From the NCBI GenBank assembly GCA_045636025.1, contig JAZTWP010000025.1, forward strand, positions 1 to 25,197: DNA of 25,197 nt, given 5' to 3'. A model generated the notes under the pieces. That model did no database searches. It saw only the letters and a list, made by a program, of their open reading frames with translations, and had not been told where the DNA came from. The position numbers were made by a program, and so were the translations under genes. Shown here piece after piece: positions 7,749 through 15,260 of the stretch. This DNA is from UBA1081 sp045636025. GTDB taxonomy: Bacteria; Bacillota; Clostridia; Oscillospirales; Acutalibacteraceae. Each line of letters starts with the position of its first letter. Position 1 is the first letter of the stretch.

Positions 7749-8618
7749 ATGATAGAAGTAATCGGAGTTAAATTCAAACAGACCGGTAAGGTTTATTATT
7801 TCGACCCCTGCGGTCTTAAACTCAATAAAGGTGATGGAGCAATCGTTGAAACTGCAAGAGGCGTTGAATGTGGTGAAGTGGCTCTCGAAAACAGAGAAGT
7901 GCCCGATGAAGCAATAATTCAGCCTCTCAAAAAGGTCATCAGACAGGCAACAGCAGAAGACATTGCGATTGTAAACAAAAATAAAGAAAAAGAGCAGAAA
8001 GCTACAGTTATATTTGAAGAAAAGGTAGCAATGCGCAAGCTTGATATGAAGCTCGTTGATGTAGAATACACATTTGACGGCAGCAAAATTCTCTTCTATT
8101 ACACAGCTCCCTCAAGAGTTGACTTCCGTGAGCTTGTAAAAGACCTTGCAGGCGTTTTCAGAGCAAGAATCGAGCTCAGACAGATCGGTGTAAGAGACGA
8201 ATCAAAAATGCTCGGCGGTCTTGGTATCTGCGGCAGACCTTTCTGCTGTAAGGAATTCCTCAACGACTTCCAGCCCGTTTCAATCAAAATGGCAAAAGAG
8301 CAGGGGCTGTCCCTGAATACCCTTAAAATAAGCGGTTCATGCGGCAGACTTATGTGTTGCCTTAAATATGAACAGGACGCATACGAGCATCTGCTGAAGA
8401 TAACACCCAAAATCGGTGCAATCGTTGACACAAAGCACGGCAAGGGTGAAGTTATTGATATGAATCTTCTCACAGGCAAACTTACAGTAAGACTTGAGAA
8501 GAATCCTGACGCGGCACCCGTCATCTGCAAAAGAGACGATGTGAAGCTTATCAAGGATGCAAAAATCACAATTGCAAAAGAAGAGCTTGATGCGCTCAGA
8601 GATATTGAAGGTAATTAA
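7749..8618 (+). CDS. ricT: RicT (YaaT, PSP1-domain) regulator subunit
   Basis: A 289-residue PSP1-domain protein. In Bacillus subtilis RicT joins RicA and RicF in an iron-sulfur complex that affects RNase Y-dependent mRNA processing, sporulation and competence. The cysteine-rich core is visible: Cys161, Cys166 and Cys167 in GICGRPFCCKEF, and Cys198, Cys203 and Cys204 in GSCGRLMCCLKYE. These match the family's cluster-binding cysteines. It starts two bases after holB, with TAGGAG overlapping the holB stop, so translation is likely coupled. The C-terminal region (about 215-289) is a charged extension. RicA and RicF are not in the window. Confidence 0.93.
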   Translation: MIEVIGVKFKQTGKVYYFDPCGLKLNKGDGAIVETARGVECGEVALENREVPDEAIIQPLKKVIRQATAEDIAIVNKNKEKEQKATVIFEEKVAMRKLDMKLVDVEYTFDGSKILFYYTAPSRVDFRELVKDLAGVFRARIELRQIGVRDESKMLGGLGICGRPFCCKEFLNDFQPVSIKMAKEQGLSLNTLKISGSCGRLMCCLKYEQDAYEHLLKITPKIGAIVDTKHGKGEVIDMNLLTGKLTVRLEKNPDAAPVICKRDDVKLIKDAKITIAKEELDALRDIEGN

Positions 8619-8653
8619 TCAATAAAATTTTCTCAAAAAATACAACTTTTCTA

Positions 8654-8681
8654 TTGCATTTTATGAAAAGTGTGTTACAAT
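8654..8681 (+). promoter_or_regulatory. Ferredoxin promoter
   Basis: TTGCAT (8654-8659), a 16-base spacer, and TACAAT (8676-8681) preceded by TG, giving an extended -10. An inverted repeat ACTTTTC (8645-8651) / GAAAAGT (8665-8671) brackets the -35 and could be an operator. Confidence 0.68.
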
Positions 8682-8711
8682 AAAATAAATTCACATAAGG
8701 GAGGTTTAACA

Positions 8712-8882
8712 ATGGCTTACAAAATCACAGACGCATGTATCGCTTGTGGTGCTTGTGCAGCAGATTGCCCCGTAGAGGCTATCTCAGAAGGCGATGGCAT
8801 CTATGTTATCGACGCTGATGCATGTATCGATTGCGGTGCTTGTGCAGCATCTTGTCCCGTAGAGGCTCCCGTTGCAGACTAA
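8712..8882 (+). CDS. 2[4Fe-4S] bacterial ferredoxin
   Basis: A 56-residue clostridial-type ferredoxin, a low-potential electron carrier for fermentative enzymes such as pyruvate:ferredoxin oxidoreductase and hydrogenases. Two CxxCxxCxxxCP clusters are complete: Cys9, 12, 15, 19 and Cys38, 41, 44, 48. The two halves (ACIACGACAADCP and ACIDCGACAASCP) are near-duplicates, as expected. The start follows GGGAGG by seven bases; an upstream in-frame ATG at 8670 lies inside the promoter and is rejected. It is monocistronic, with its own promoter and terminator. Confidence 0.96.
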   Translation: MAYKITDACIACGACAADCPVEAISEGDGIYVIDADACIDCGACAASCPVEAPVAD

Positions 8883-8897
8883 TTGTTGAACAACAAA

Positions 8898-8927
8898 AGA
8901 GTCACCTGTTAAGGTGGCTCTTTTTTT
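8898..8927 (+). terminator. Rho-independent terminator of ferredoxin
   Basis: A 10-bp stem AGAGTCACCT / AGGTGGCTCT with one wobble pair and a GTTA loop, followed by seven T. Confidence 0.92.
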
Positions 8928-8949
8928 CTTGTCCTGAAACACAGTAAAC

Positions 8950-8981
8950 AAAAAAATCCCATCTGATTTCTCAGATGGGAT
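8950..8981 (-). terminator. Rho-independent terminator of rplJ-rplL
   Basis: Read on the minus strand, an 11-bp perfect stem ATCCCATCTGA / TCAGATGGGAT with a GAAA loop is followed by seven T. It stands back to back with the ferredoxin terminator and closes the ribosomal operon 19 bases after the rplL stop. Confidence 0.93.
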
Positions 8982-9000
8982 GAATGTTGATAAGTAAAAA

Positions 9001-9378
9001 TTACTTAAGTTCAACCTTTGCCCCAGCTTCTTCAAGCTTAGCCTTGATGTCTTCAGCTTCGTCCTTAGAAACAGCTTCCTTGAGTGTCTTAGGAGCGCCT
9101 TCAACAACAGCCTTTGCTTCGCCAAGGCCAAGGCCTGTGATTTCACGAACAACCTTGATAACCTTGATCTTTGCAGCAGCGTCGAAACCTGCAAGAACAA
9201 CGTCGAATTCTGTCTTTTCTTCAGCAGCTTCTGCAGGGCCTGCAGCAACAGCTACAGCTACGGGAGCAGCAGCGCTAACGCCGAATCTTTCTTCTACTTC
9301 TTTAACAAGTTCTGAGAGTTCAAGAACTGAGAGCTCAGCAACTTCATCAACAATCTTAGTGATCTTTTCTGATGCCAT
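9001..9378 (-). CDS. rplL: 50S ribosomal protein L7/L12
   Basis: A 125-residue L7/L12, the multi-copy stalk protein that recruits translation GTPases. The N-terminal dimerisation region (ASEKITKIVDEVAELSVLEL) is followed by an Ala-rich hinge (about 33-53) and the C-terminal domain with EKTEFDVVL and GLGLGEAKAVVEGAPK. Length is normal. The ribosome binding site is CGGAGGTAA. It is co-transcribed with rplJ and followed by a terminator rather than rpoB. Confidence 0.97.
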   Translation of the reverse strand: MASEKITKIVDEVAELSVLELSELVKEVEERFGVSAAAPVAVAVAAGPAEAAEEKTEFDVVLAGFDAAAKIKVIKVVREITGLGLGEAKAVVEGAPKTLKEAVSKDEAEDIKAKLEEAGAKVELK

Positions 9379-9435
9379 TTTAATTTACCTCCGAATTAAT
9401 TTCGATAAAATTCTTTTTTTTAGTGTTGCAGCGAA

Positions 9436-9993
9436 TTATTCTGCTGCGGGTGCTTCTTCAGCGGGTGCAGCTTCTTCTGCTGCGGGTTCTGCTGCGGGTT
9501 CGCCATCCTTTTCAACAATAGCATTGACTGCTCTTGCGAAAGAAGCCATGGGAGCCTGGAATGCAGCGGCAACAGTTGCAAGAAGAACTTCACGAGAGGG
9601 AAGTTTTGCAAGGCTGTCAATTTTGTCAAGAGAAATAACCTCACCTTCGAGGAAACCGCCCTTGATTGAGAAATTCTCATGCTTGTCAGCAAACTCTGAG
9701 AGAATTTTTGCAGAAGCGACAGCGTCGTCCTTGCTTACTGCGAGAGCTGTTGTGCCTTCGAGAACTGATGTAAGTCCTTCGAGAGCTGTGCCCTTAACAG
9801 CAAGAGTAAGAAGAGTGTTCTTTACAACAGCATAGTCTACGCCTGCTTTTCTGAGGTTTGCACGAAGAACAGTGTCATCCGCAACTGTGATACCCTTGTA
9901 ATCTACAAGAACACCTGCAACTGCACCGTTAAGCTTCTCAGAAAGTTCAGCAACCTGCTGCTTCTTCTGCTCTAAAACTTTAGCACTTGGCAT
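9436..9993 (-). CDS. rplJ: 50S ribosomal protein L10
   Basis: A 185-residue L10, which anchors L7/L12 dimers to the ribosome and, in many bacteria, represses its own mRNA. The ATG at 9993 (MPSAKVLEQKKQ) is preferred. An in-frame GTG at 10005 would lie within the likely ribosome binding site AGGTG. The C-terminus carries the helical stalk-binding tract and then an Ala/Glu/Pro-rich tail (about 165-185). It has its own promoter and an L10-type leader, and is separated from rplL by 57 bases. Confidence 0.95.
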   Translation of the reverse strand: MPSAKVLEQKKQQVAELSEKLNGAVAGVLVDYKGITVADDTVLRANLRKAGVDYAVVKNTLLTLAVKGTALEGLTSVLEGTTALAVSKDDAVASAKILSEFADKHENFSIKGGFLEGEVISLDKIDSLAKLPSREVLLATVAAAFQAPMASFARAVNAIVEKDGEPAAEPAAEEAAPAEEAPAAE

Positions 9994-10156
9994 GCTTGGT
10001 TTCACCTGCCCATAAATATTTTAAGTGCTGTTCAATATGGAAAAATGCCTTCCTGCACAAAGACAGAAAGGCATACAATTCTATAAATCGTATTCCATTC
10101 CTCGGCAGGCGTCAATGCTTAATCGGAAAAACCGAACCTGCTGTCTTTAGAACAGC
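9994..10156 (-). promoter_or_regulatory. L10 leader-type autoregulatory mRNA region
   Basis: The roughly 160-base untranslated leader between the rplJ promoter and start codon holds several short helices and then a strong terminator-like hairpin (10041-10074). Leaders in this position in Firmicutes bind the L10(L12)4 complex and control rplJL. Identity to that RNA class is inferred from position and the attenuator; I have not fitted the kink-turn of the consensus. Confidence 0.62.
10041..10074 (-). terminator. Attenuator hairpin in the rplJ leader
   Basis: On the minus strand, ATGCCTTTCTG pairs with CAGGAAGGCAT (one wobble) around an 8-base loop and runs into five T. It lies between the rplJ promoter and the gene, so it probably acts as a regulated terminator. 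Confidence 0.78.
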
Positions 10157-10162
10157 TTATAT

Positions 10163-10191
10163 ATATTAACACATTTTTTGTTATGTGTCAA
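10163..10191 (-). promoter_or_regulatory. Sigma-A promoter of rplJ-rplL
   Basis: On the minus strand, TTGACA (10186-10191), 17 bases and TAATAT (10163-10168), close to consensus. It lies just downstream of the rplA stop, making rplJL independently transcribed. Confidence 0.85.
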
Positions 10192-10203
10192 TACTTAAAT
10201 TGA

Positions 10204-10914
10204 TTATTCTTCCGTTGTTGTTACAACAACCTTATTGGGGTTAACGCGAACGCCGGGACCCATTGTTGAAGCAACTACACAAGAACGGATGTACTGACCC
10301 TTTGCAGCAGCGGGCTTAGCCTTAACGATTGCTTCAAGAAGTGTAGCGAAGTTTTCGCCGAGCTTCTCTGCACCGAAAGATGCCTTACCGATGGGGCAGT
10401 GAATGATGTTTGTCTTATCAAGACGGTACTCAATCTTACCAGCCTTAGCTTCTTCAACAGCCTTAGCTACGTCAGGAGTAACTGTACCTGCCTTGGGGCT
10501 GGGCATAAGACCACGGGGACCGAGGACTTTACCAAGACGGCCTACAAGACCCATCATGTTGGGAGCTGCGATACATACGTCAAAATCCATAAAGCCTTCG
10601 CCCTGGATCTTTGCAACGAGATCTTCAGCACCTACTACTTCAGCACCTGCTGCAACAGCAGCATCTGCTTCTGCACCCTTTGCGAATACAGCAACTCTTA
10701 CTTTCTTACCAGTACCGTTGGGAAGAACAACAGCACCACGAACCTGCTGGTCTGCGTGACGTGAGTCAACACCAAGACGAACGTGAACTTCAACAGTTTC
10801 GTCGAACTTTGCCTTTGCTGTCTGACAAGCGAGAGCGAGTGCTTCGCTGGGGTCATAAAGTTTTCCTAAATCAACAGCTTTTACACTGTCAACATATTTC
10901 TTACCATGTTTCAT
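10204..10914 (-). CDS. rplA: 50S ribosomal protein L1
   Basis: A 236-residue L1, the mobile stalk protein that helps release deacylated tRNA from the E site and is a known translational repressor. Typical features are MKHGKKY at the N-terminus, LPNGTGKKVRVAVFAKG near 64-80, the central MGLVGRLGKVLGPRGLMPSPK (about 121-141) and the C-terminal STMGPGVRVN. Length is normal. It follows rplK by 18 bases with a GGAGGTAA ribosome binding site. Confidence 0.97.
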   Translation of the reverse strand: MKHGKKYVDSVKAVDLGKLYDPSEALALACQTAKAKFDETVEVHVRLGVDSRHADQQVRGAVVLPNGTGKKVRVAVFAKGAEADAAVAAGAEVVGAEDLVAKIQGEGFMDFDVCIAAPNMMGLVGRLGKVLGPRGLMPSPKAGTVTPDVAKAVEEAKAGKIEYRLDKTNIIHCPIGKASFGAEKLGENFATLLEAIVKAKPAAAKGQYIRSCVVASTMGPGVRVNPNKVVVTTTEE

Positions 10915-10932
10915 TATTCACTTACCTCCGGC

Positions 10933-11358
10933 TTAGTCTGCTACGACAACGCCCATGCTGCGTGCTGTACCAGCTACCATTGACATAGCTGCTTCTACAC
11001 TAGCTGCGTTAAGGTCGGGCATCTTCTGCTCTGCAATTTTTCTTATCTGCTCTGTTGTGATTGTAGCTACCTTTGTCTTGTTGGGGACACCTGAGCCACT
11101 CTCAATACCGCAAGCTTTCTTGATAAGAACTGCTGCAGGAGGAGTCTTTGTGATGAATGAGAAGGAACGGTCAGCGTAAACTGTGATAACTACGGGGATG
11201 ATAAGACCCATATCATTCTTTGTACGCTCGTTGAATTCCTTTGTGAATCCCATAATGTTGACACCGTGCTGACCAAGAGCAGGACCAACGGGGGGAGCCG
11301 GTGTTGCTTTGCCGGCGGGGATCTGAAGCTTAATATAGCCTGTTACTTTCTGTGCCAT
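10933..11358 (-). CDS. rplK: 50S ribosomal protein L11
   Basis: A 141-residue L11 at the GTPase-associated centre. The start at 11358 (MAQKVTGYIKLQIPAGKATP) has a GGAGGTG site upstream and matches the family; the longer in-frame extension to 11460 is rejected. PAPPVGPALGQHGVNIMGF is the conserved N-terminal block, and the GTARSMG signature is near the C-terminus. It is in the usual nusG-rplK-rplA order. Confidence 0.97.
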   Translation of the reverse strand: MAQKVTGYIKLQIPAGKATPAPPVGPALGQHGVNIMGFTKEFNERTKNDMGLIIPVVITVYADRSFSFITKTPPAAVLIKKACGIESGSGVPNKTKVATITTEQIRKIAEQKMPDLNAASVEAAMSMVAGTARSMGVVVAD

Positions 11359-11370
11359 AACTGCACCTCC

Positions 11371-11415
11371 AAAAAAAATGTGGTAGTGGCGGAGTGAGTT
11401 TATCTCTCCTCCCAC
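11371..11415 (-). promoter_or_regulatory. Terminator-like hairpin in the nusG-rplK spacer
   Basis: In the 123-base spacer, the minus strand shows GTGG-GA-GGAG (11406-11415) complementary to CTCC-G-CCAC (11386-11394). About seven bases later there is an eight-T tract, directly before the rplK ribosome binding site. It could attenuate rplK-rplA expression. The stem has an internal asymmetry, so this is tentative. Confidence 0.35.
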
Positions 11416-11481
11416 AGGACGGTAATGAAACCACCCTATAACAAGCGGGCATAGCCGCACATTACCAAAAAATAAATTTGA

Positions 11482-12039
11482 TTAGTCAAGAGCAGGTTCA
11501 ACCTGATCGAGACCGAGTTCAATGGGAGTTTCTCTACCCATCATTGAAATGATAACACGAACGACATCGTTGTCAACATCGATTGTGTCAACAGTACCCT
11601 GAAAGCTGTCGAAGGGACCACCGATAACAGTAACAAGATCGCCTACTTCATAGCTTACTTCAACAGTATGCTTTTCAACGCCCATTGCGTAAACTTCTTT
11701 TTCTGAAAGCGGACGGGGCTTGCTTTCGGGACCTACGAATCCGGTAACACCTCTTGTGTTTCTTACAACATACCATGCTTCGTCAGTCATTTTCATTTCG
11801 CCTGACTTTGTGTCATAAAAAACGCCCATTTTAACGAGAACATAACCGGGGAAAAGCTTTCTCTCAACTTCTCTAGTTCTGCCGTCTTCCCTGATTTCTG
11901 TAACGAACTCTGTGGGGACTCTGACTTCGAGAATCTGATCCTGCATCTTACGGTTCTCAACGACTTTTACTATATTATCGGCAACTTTGTTTTCGTAGCC
12001 GCTGTAAGTATGGACGACATACCATTTTGCATCTTCCAT
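11482..12039 (-). CDS. nusG: Transcription termination/antitermination factor NusG
   Basis: A 185-residue NusG, which binds RNA polymerase through its N-terminal domain and other factors through its KOW domain. The N-terminus reads AKWYVVHTYSGYENKVADN and includes LFPGYVLVKM near 82-91. The C-terminal KOW motif is GDLVTVIGGPFDSFQGTV (about 137-154). Length is normal for Clostridia. The ribosome binding site is CGGAGGT. It follows secE by 33 bases. Confidence 0.97.
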   Translation of the reverse strand: MEDAKWYVVHTYSGYENKVADNIVKVVENRKMQDQILEVRVPTEFVTEIREDGRTREVERKLFPGYVLVKMGVFYDTKSGEMKMTDEAWYVVRNTRGVTGFVGPESKPRPLSEKEVYAMGVEKHTVEVSYEVGDLVTVIGGPFDSFQGTVDTIDVDNDVVRVIISMMGRETPIELGLDQVEPALD

Positions 12040-12072
12040 TAACGTAAACCTCCGTAATATGCTAAAAAATCA

Positions 12073-12471
12073 TTAATGATTGTGACCAGCGTGTTCATCT
12101 GAAGCTGCTTCGTCTTCAACTTCTACGCTTACCACTTCTTCACCTTCAATGACATCCTGAACGAATCTGATACCATTTGTCAAGGCAAAGTCTACAATCC
12201 AGATACCTATACCAACAATAATTGTTACAAGGAAAACAACGAGTGTGTTTCTGAGAACTGTCTTTTTGTCGGGCCAGATAACCTTTTTGCATGTACCCTT
12301 AAAGTCTTTGAAGAATTTTTTAATTCTTGCGCCGGCACGTGTGAATACGTTGCCTTCCTTCTTGGGCTTGCTCTGTTTGATGCGCTCTTTCTTTGCTTTA
12401 AGAGCTTCCTTTTCGGCCTGTTTCTGAGCTTTTACAGCTTCTTTGTCGACCTGTTTGTTTTCATCAGCCAC
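12073..12471 (-). CDS. secE: Preprotein translocase subunit SecE with extended tails
   Basis: A 132-residue SecE, the essential small subunit of the SecYEG protein-conducting channel. The conserved core is residues 49-105: an amphipathic helix with VIWPDKKTV and one transmembrane helix (about 74-96). Position between rpmG and nusG confirms the call. It is roughly twice the length of minimal Gram-positive SecE. Residues 1-42 are a Lys/Glu/Ala-rich charged helix, and residues 105-132 form an acidic tail ending EHAGHNH. The histidine-containing end is unusual and its role is unknown. Confidence 0.92.
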   Translation of the reverse strand: MADENKQVDKEAVKAQKQAEKEALKAKKERIKQSKPKKEGNVFTRAGARIKKFFKDFKGTCKKVIWPDKKTVLRNTLVVFLVTIIVGIGIWIVDFALTNGIRFVQDVIEGEEVVSVEVEDEAASDEHAGHNH

Positions 12472-12519
12472 TTGAAGAATCTCCTTTCATAATCGGATTT
12501 CAAGAAAAACCACGAAGAA

Positions 12520-12669
12520 TTACTTTGTTTCTCTGTGAAGAGTATGCTTCTTGCAGAATCTGCAGTACTTGTTCATCTCTAATCTGTCGGGTGTGTTCTT
12601 CTTGTTCTTCATTGTGTTGTAATTGCGCTGCTTGCATTCTGTACAAGCAAGAGTAACCTTAACTCTCAT
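12520..12669 (-). CDS. rpmG: 50S ribosomal protein L33
   Basis: A 49-residue L33 of the zinc-binding (C+) type, with Cys9/Cys12 in CTEC and Cys36/Cys39 in CRFC. The sequence begins MRVKVTLACTECKQRNY and ends HTLHRETK, typical for the family. The start follows GGAGGTG. It is the first gene of the rpmG-secE-nusG-rplK-rplA run, the normal Firmicutes arrangement. Confidence 0.95.
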   Translation of the reverse strand: MRVKVTLACTECKQRNYNTMKNKKNTPDRLEMNKYCRFCKKHTLHRETK

Positions 12670-12774
12670 AACGGCACCTCCATAATTAATGTAGCCTCCC
12701 TCTTATAACACGGACTGCCTTGTCACATTGAAAAAATGCACACAAAAAAACAGCCCTCAAAAAGAGGTATAGTT

Positions 12775-12803
12775 AATATAACATATTAGTGTCAATATGT
12801 CAA
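12775..12803 (-). promoter_or_regulatory. Sigma-A promoter of rpmG-secE-nusG-rplKA
   Basis: On the minus strand, TTGACA (12798-12803), a 17-base spacer and TATATT (12775-12780). A second TTGACA lies nine bases downstream within the spacer. The leader to rpmG is about 100 bases and has a small CCTC/GAGG hairpin before a seven-T tract, too weak to call a terminator. Confidence 0.72.
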
Positions 12804-12901
12804 GAACTTTTTTATTTTTGGTCAATATGTGAAAAACCGTAATCTGTCGCGGTTTTCATATTGCAGAATAGACAAGAAAAAGCCTGTTCTGAAGTATTTT
12901 A

Positions 12902-12935
12902 CGGCGGACAGCAGATGCATTTCCGTTGTCCGCCG
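12902..12935. other. Strong hairpin downstream of the esterase gene
   Basis: A 9-bp perfect stem CGGCGGACA / TGTCCGCCG spans a 16-base loop, starting about 10 bases after the esterase stop on the minus strand. No T-tract follows, so it is not a classical terminator. It may stabilise the mRNA 3' end. Together with the rpmG promoter it accounts for most of the 275-base gap 12670-12944. Confidence 0.5.
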
Positions 12936-12944
12936 CAGAGCATC

Positions 12945-15146
12945 TTATATTAAAGTGAGAAGATTTTCAAAAAACATCTTCACAACATTTATAATGTTGA
13001 ATATCTTTGTAAAATCAAATGATGTGTCTCTGTCTCCGCTTTCGGGAGCAAACTCAAAACTGTCTACACTTATGACTGCATCTTTTCCGCTGAACATAAA
13101 CTCAAGCCCTGCAACATCACCGGGTCGGTCATTGGAAAGCTTCACGCCGAAATCGATACCGTAGATATAAAGATGGTCTATATCTGTTTCTATGGTATGC
13201 CATTCACCGTCAGCGGGAATCACAACACTCTCCCCTGCGGAAGAATACCAGGAAGCGGAACTTGTATAAAGTTTGACTCCCTCTGCAACAACATCATTTT
13301 CACCGTCATTACGGACTCTGAAAATTATTTTGCCGTATCTGCTGTAATCATAACCCTCATCATAAATCCAGACTTTTTTCTGTCCGTCTTCGTGAACGAG
13401 AAGCGGGTTAACCGAAAAGTTTTCAGATGTTGCTTTTACAGAGAGGCCTTTTGCCCCGTCAAAAGCTGATTCTGCCGTAAATTCAATTTCCGCATTTTCT
13501 GCTTCCCAGACGGAATATTCCTTTGTGTATGTATCATTTTTAACGTGCCACGAAGTTTCATATTCACAGTCCGCCCAGGCTTTTTCTGACCAATAGAAAG
13601 TATTTTCCGTTTCAGTTGTAACAAAGGGACTTACGGGAAATACAGGTTCACCGTTTTCAGACGCATAGAGATTGGAATTGATATTACCGAGAGAATAAGC
13701 ATAACTTGCGCTGACGGGTTCTTCTACATTTTCATTATATATTGCAATGGTGTCAGCATCGATTATCTCTGCATCAGCACCTACAAAAACTCCGTCAGCA
13801 CCTGCAACGGCAAATCCTGAGCTGATTTCACCGTCAAAGACAAGTCCGTCACCAACATTATCCAATGTCACATAGATTCTGCCGTCGCTGATCTCATAAT
13901 TTTTTATATAAGAAGCAGTAAAGACTTTGTCACCGCCGTAAACGAGTCCGATTGCACTTTTTGCCATTCTCTCCCCGATTTCCTTTTTTATGTCGGGATG
14001 AATTGAACCTGCAGAGGGAATAAAACTCAGAGGAATATCATAAATTGCAACTGCAGCTCTTGATTCGGGCTGAGCCTGCTGCATTTTTGCATAATGCGCG
14101 TTCATTTCAACAAGGTCAATGCCGTTGTCAAGATGATATTTATATGACGCAAGCTGAGTATAAATTACAGGCATAAGTCCGTCATCGTATTCAAACACTT
14201 CCGTGTATGATTTCTGCATCAGATCAAACATCTTCTCATACTGTTCTGGAGTTTTGCCGTAAATAACATCACTTTCGCCCTGATACCATATCATCCCCGA
14301 AACTCTGAAATGACGAAGCGCCTCTACCTTGAGATTGTAATTTGAAGTCATATCGTAATATGCACTTCTCTCTGATTCATTCCAATCATTTTCATTATAG
14401 TATTCACCGAGAGAAAGAAGAAGGTTTTTTACTTCTTCGTCACCGTCAATTGCATCTCTGCCAAGCCAGCTTGAAATCACGGAACCGCCAAGGGGAATAT
14501 TGAGCACACCTACGGGCATATCAAGTTCATCGTGAAGGTCTTTTGCAAAGAAATACGCAACAGCACTCATATTATAAACAAACATATCATTGCCTGTTGT
14601 CCAGACGGCACCGGGAATATCATTCTGAGGCTGTGCGGGCACAAGCTGTGTACTGCCTTTATATTCGGGAATAGCAGGAACACAAAGAACACGAAGCCAT
14701 TCACCGAGAGGCTCATTCTTTTCAAACATTGCAGAGCCTGTTTTTTCCTGAGAAAGGGAATACTGCATATTACTCTGTCCGCTCGCTATCCACAATTCAC
14801 CGAAAACAACATTTTCAAGCTGTTCAAAAACATAACCGTCGCACTCAAGCACAACAGTATATTCAGAATATCCGCCGACGGGAGAATCAAAGCTTACCGC
14901 AAACACACCGTCTGCAGCCACCGTTTCACCTGAAGACACAATTTCCCCGTTTTTATAAAGTGTTGCACTGATTTTGCTTCCGTCACTTGCCGTGCCGGCA
15001 ATTACAGCTTCCTTGCTGTGCTGAAAAAGCATACCGTCACCGTAAAAGGTGTAAAGCTGAGCATTACCGTTCTGAGCGCTTGTTGTTACAATGCAGGATA
15101 ACATCATAATACAAACAAGAAAAACAGAAAACATTTTCTTCATCAT
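12945..15146 (-). CDS. Secreted sialate O-acetylesterase-like SGNH hydrolase
   Basis: A 733-residue exported carbohydrate esterase. The ATG at 15146 follows AGGG by seven bases and is chosen over a GTG two codons earlier. A signal peptide ends near TTSAQ (about residue 25). A short beta domain precedes the SGNH catalytic domain: GQSNM with nucleophile Ser125, LGGS near 219-222, WYQGESD near 287-293, and SIHPDIKKEIGERM carrying the likely catalytic His. Such enzymes remove O-acetyl groups from sialic acids or plant polysaccharides; the substrate is not determinable here. Residues from about 540 look like a carbohydrate-binding beta-sandwich with alternating aromatic residues. The last 25 residues are an amphipathic hydrophobic tail (FTKIFNIINVVKMFF). 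There is no dockerin. Confidence 0.85.
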   Translation of the reverse strand: MMKKMFSVFLVCIMMLSCIVTTSAQNGNAQLYTFYGDGMLFQHSKEAVIAGTASDGSKISATLYKNGEIVSSGETVAADGVFAVSFDSPVGGYSEYTVVLECDGYVFEQLENVVFGELWIASGQSNMQYSLSQEKTGSAMFEKNEPLGEWLRVLCVPAIPEYKGSTQLVPAQPQNDIPGAVWTTGNDMFVYNMSAVAYFFAKDLHDELDMPVGVLNIPLGGSVISSWLGRDAIDGDEEVKNLLLSLGEYYNENDWNESERSAYYDMTSNYNLKVEALRHFRVSGMIWYQGESDVIYGKTPEQYEKMFDLMQKSYTEVFEYDDGLMPVIYTQLASYKYHLDNGIDLVEMNAHYAKMQQAQPESRAAVAIYDIPLSFIPSAGSIHPDIKKEIGERMAKSAIGLVYGGDKVFTASYIKNYEISDGRIYVTLDNVGDGLVFDGEISSGFAVAGADGVFVGADAEIIDADTIAIYNENVEEPVSASYAYSLGNINSNLYASENGEPVFPVSPFVTTETENTFYWSEKAWADCEYETSWHVKNDTYTKEYSVWEAENAEIEFTAESAFDGAKGLSVKATSENFSVNPLLVHEDGQKKVWIYDEGYDYSRYGKIIFRVRNDGENDVVAEGVKLYTSSASWYSSAGESVVIPADGEWHTIETDIDHLYIYGIDFGVKLSNDRPGDVAGLEFMFSGKDAVISVDSFEFAPESGDRDTSFDFTKIFNIINVVKMFFENLLTLI

Positions 15147-15176
15147 AAACACGCCCTTTTATAAGATGTTTTTAAT

Positions 15177-15205
15177 ATTATAACATATTATATAGAAAAA
15201 GTAAA
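15177..15205 (-). promoter_or_regulatory. Promoter of the SGNH esterase gene
   Basis: On the minus strand, TTTACT (15200-15205), 17 bases and TATAAT (15177-15182), about 30 bases before the start codon. Confidence 0.65.
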
Positions 15206-15224
15206 TGTCCGAAAGTCTGCAATA

Positions 15225-15254
15225 TAAAAAGGCAGTCACCCCGGGTGACTGCCT
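15225..15254 (-). terminator. Rho-independent terminator of the Gfo/Idh/MocA gene
   Basis: On the minus strand, an 11-bp perfect stem AGGCAGTCACC / GGTGACTGCCT with a three-base loop is followed by TTTTTATA, immediately after the gene's stop. Confidence 0.92.
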
Positions 15255-15260
15255 GATTTA

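Noticed and set aside
8099..8569. 156-codon minus-strand frame within ricT
   Set aside because: Antisense to conserved cysteine motifs of RicT; no start context or recognisable product.
8984..9835. Long plus-strand open frame opposite rplL and rplJ
   Set aside because: It is a Ser/Ala-rich antisense shadow of two clear ribosomal protein genes and has no ribosome binding site or family resemblance.
9994..10005. GTG start at 10005 for rplJ
   Set aside because: The GTG belongs to the AGGTG ribosome binding site for the ATG at 9993.
11359..11460. N-terminal extension of rplK
   Set aside because: L11 begins at the MAQKVTGYIKLQ methionine, which has an ideal GGAGGTG site; the extension is the spacer carrying a possible attenuator.
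12902..12935. Classical terminator for the esterase gene
   Set aside because: The stem is strong but there is no T-tract on either side in the right direction, so it is listed only as a hairpin.
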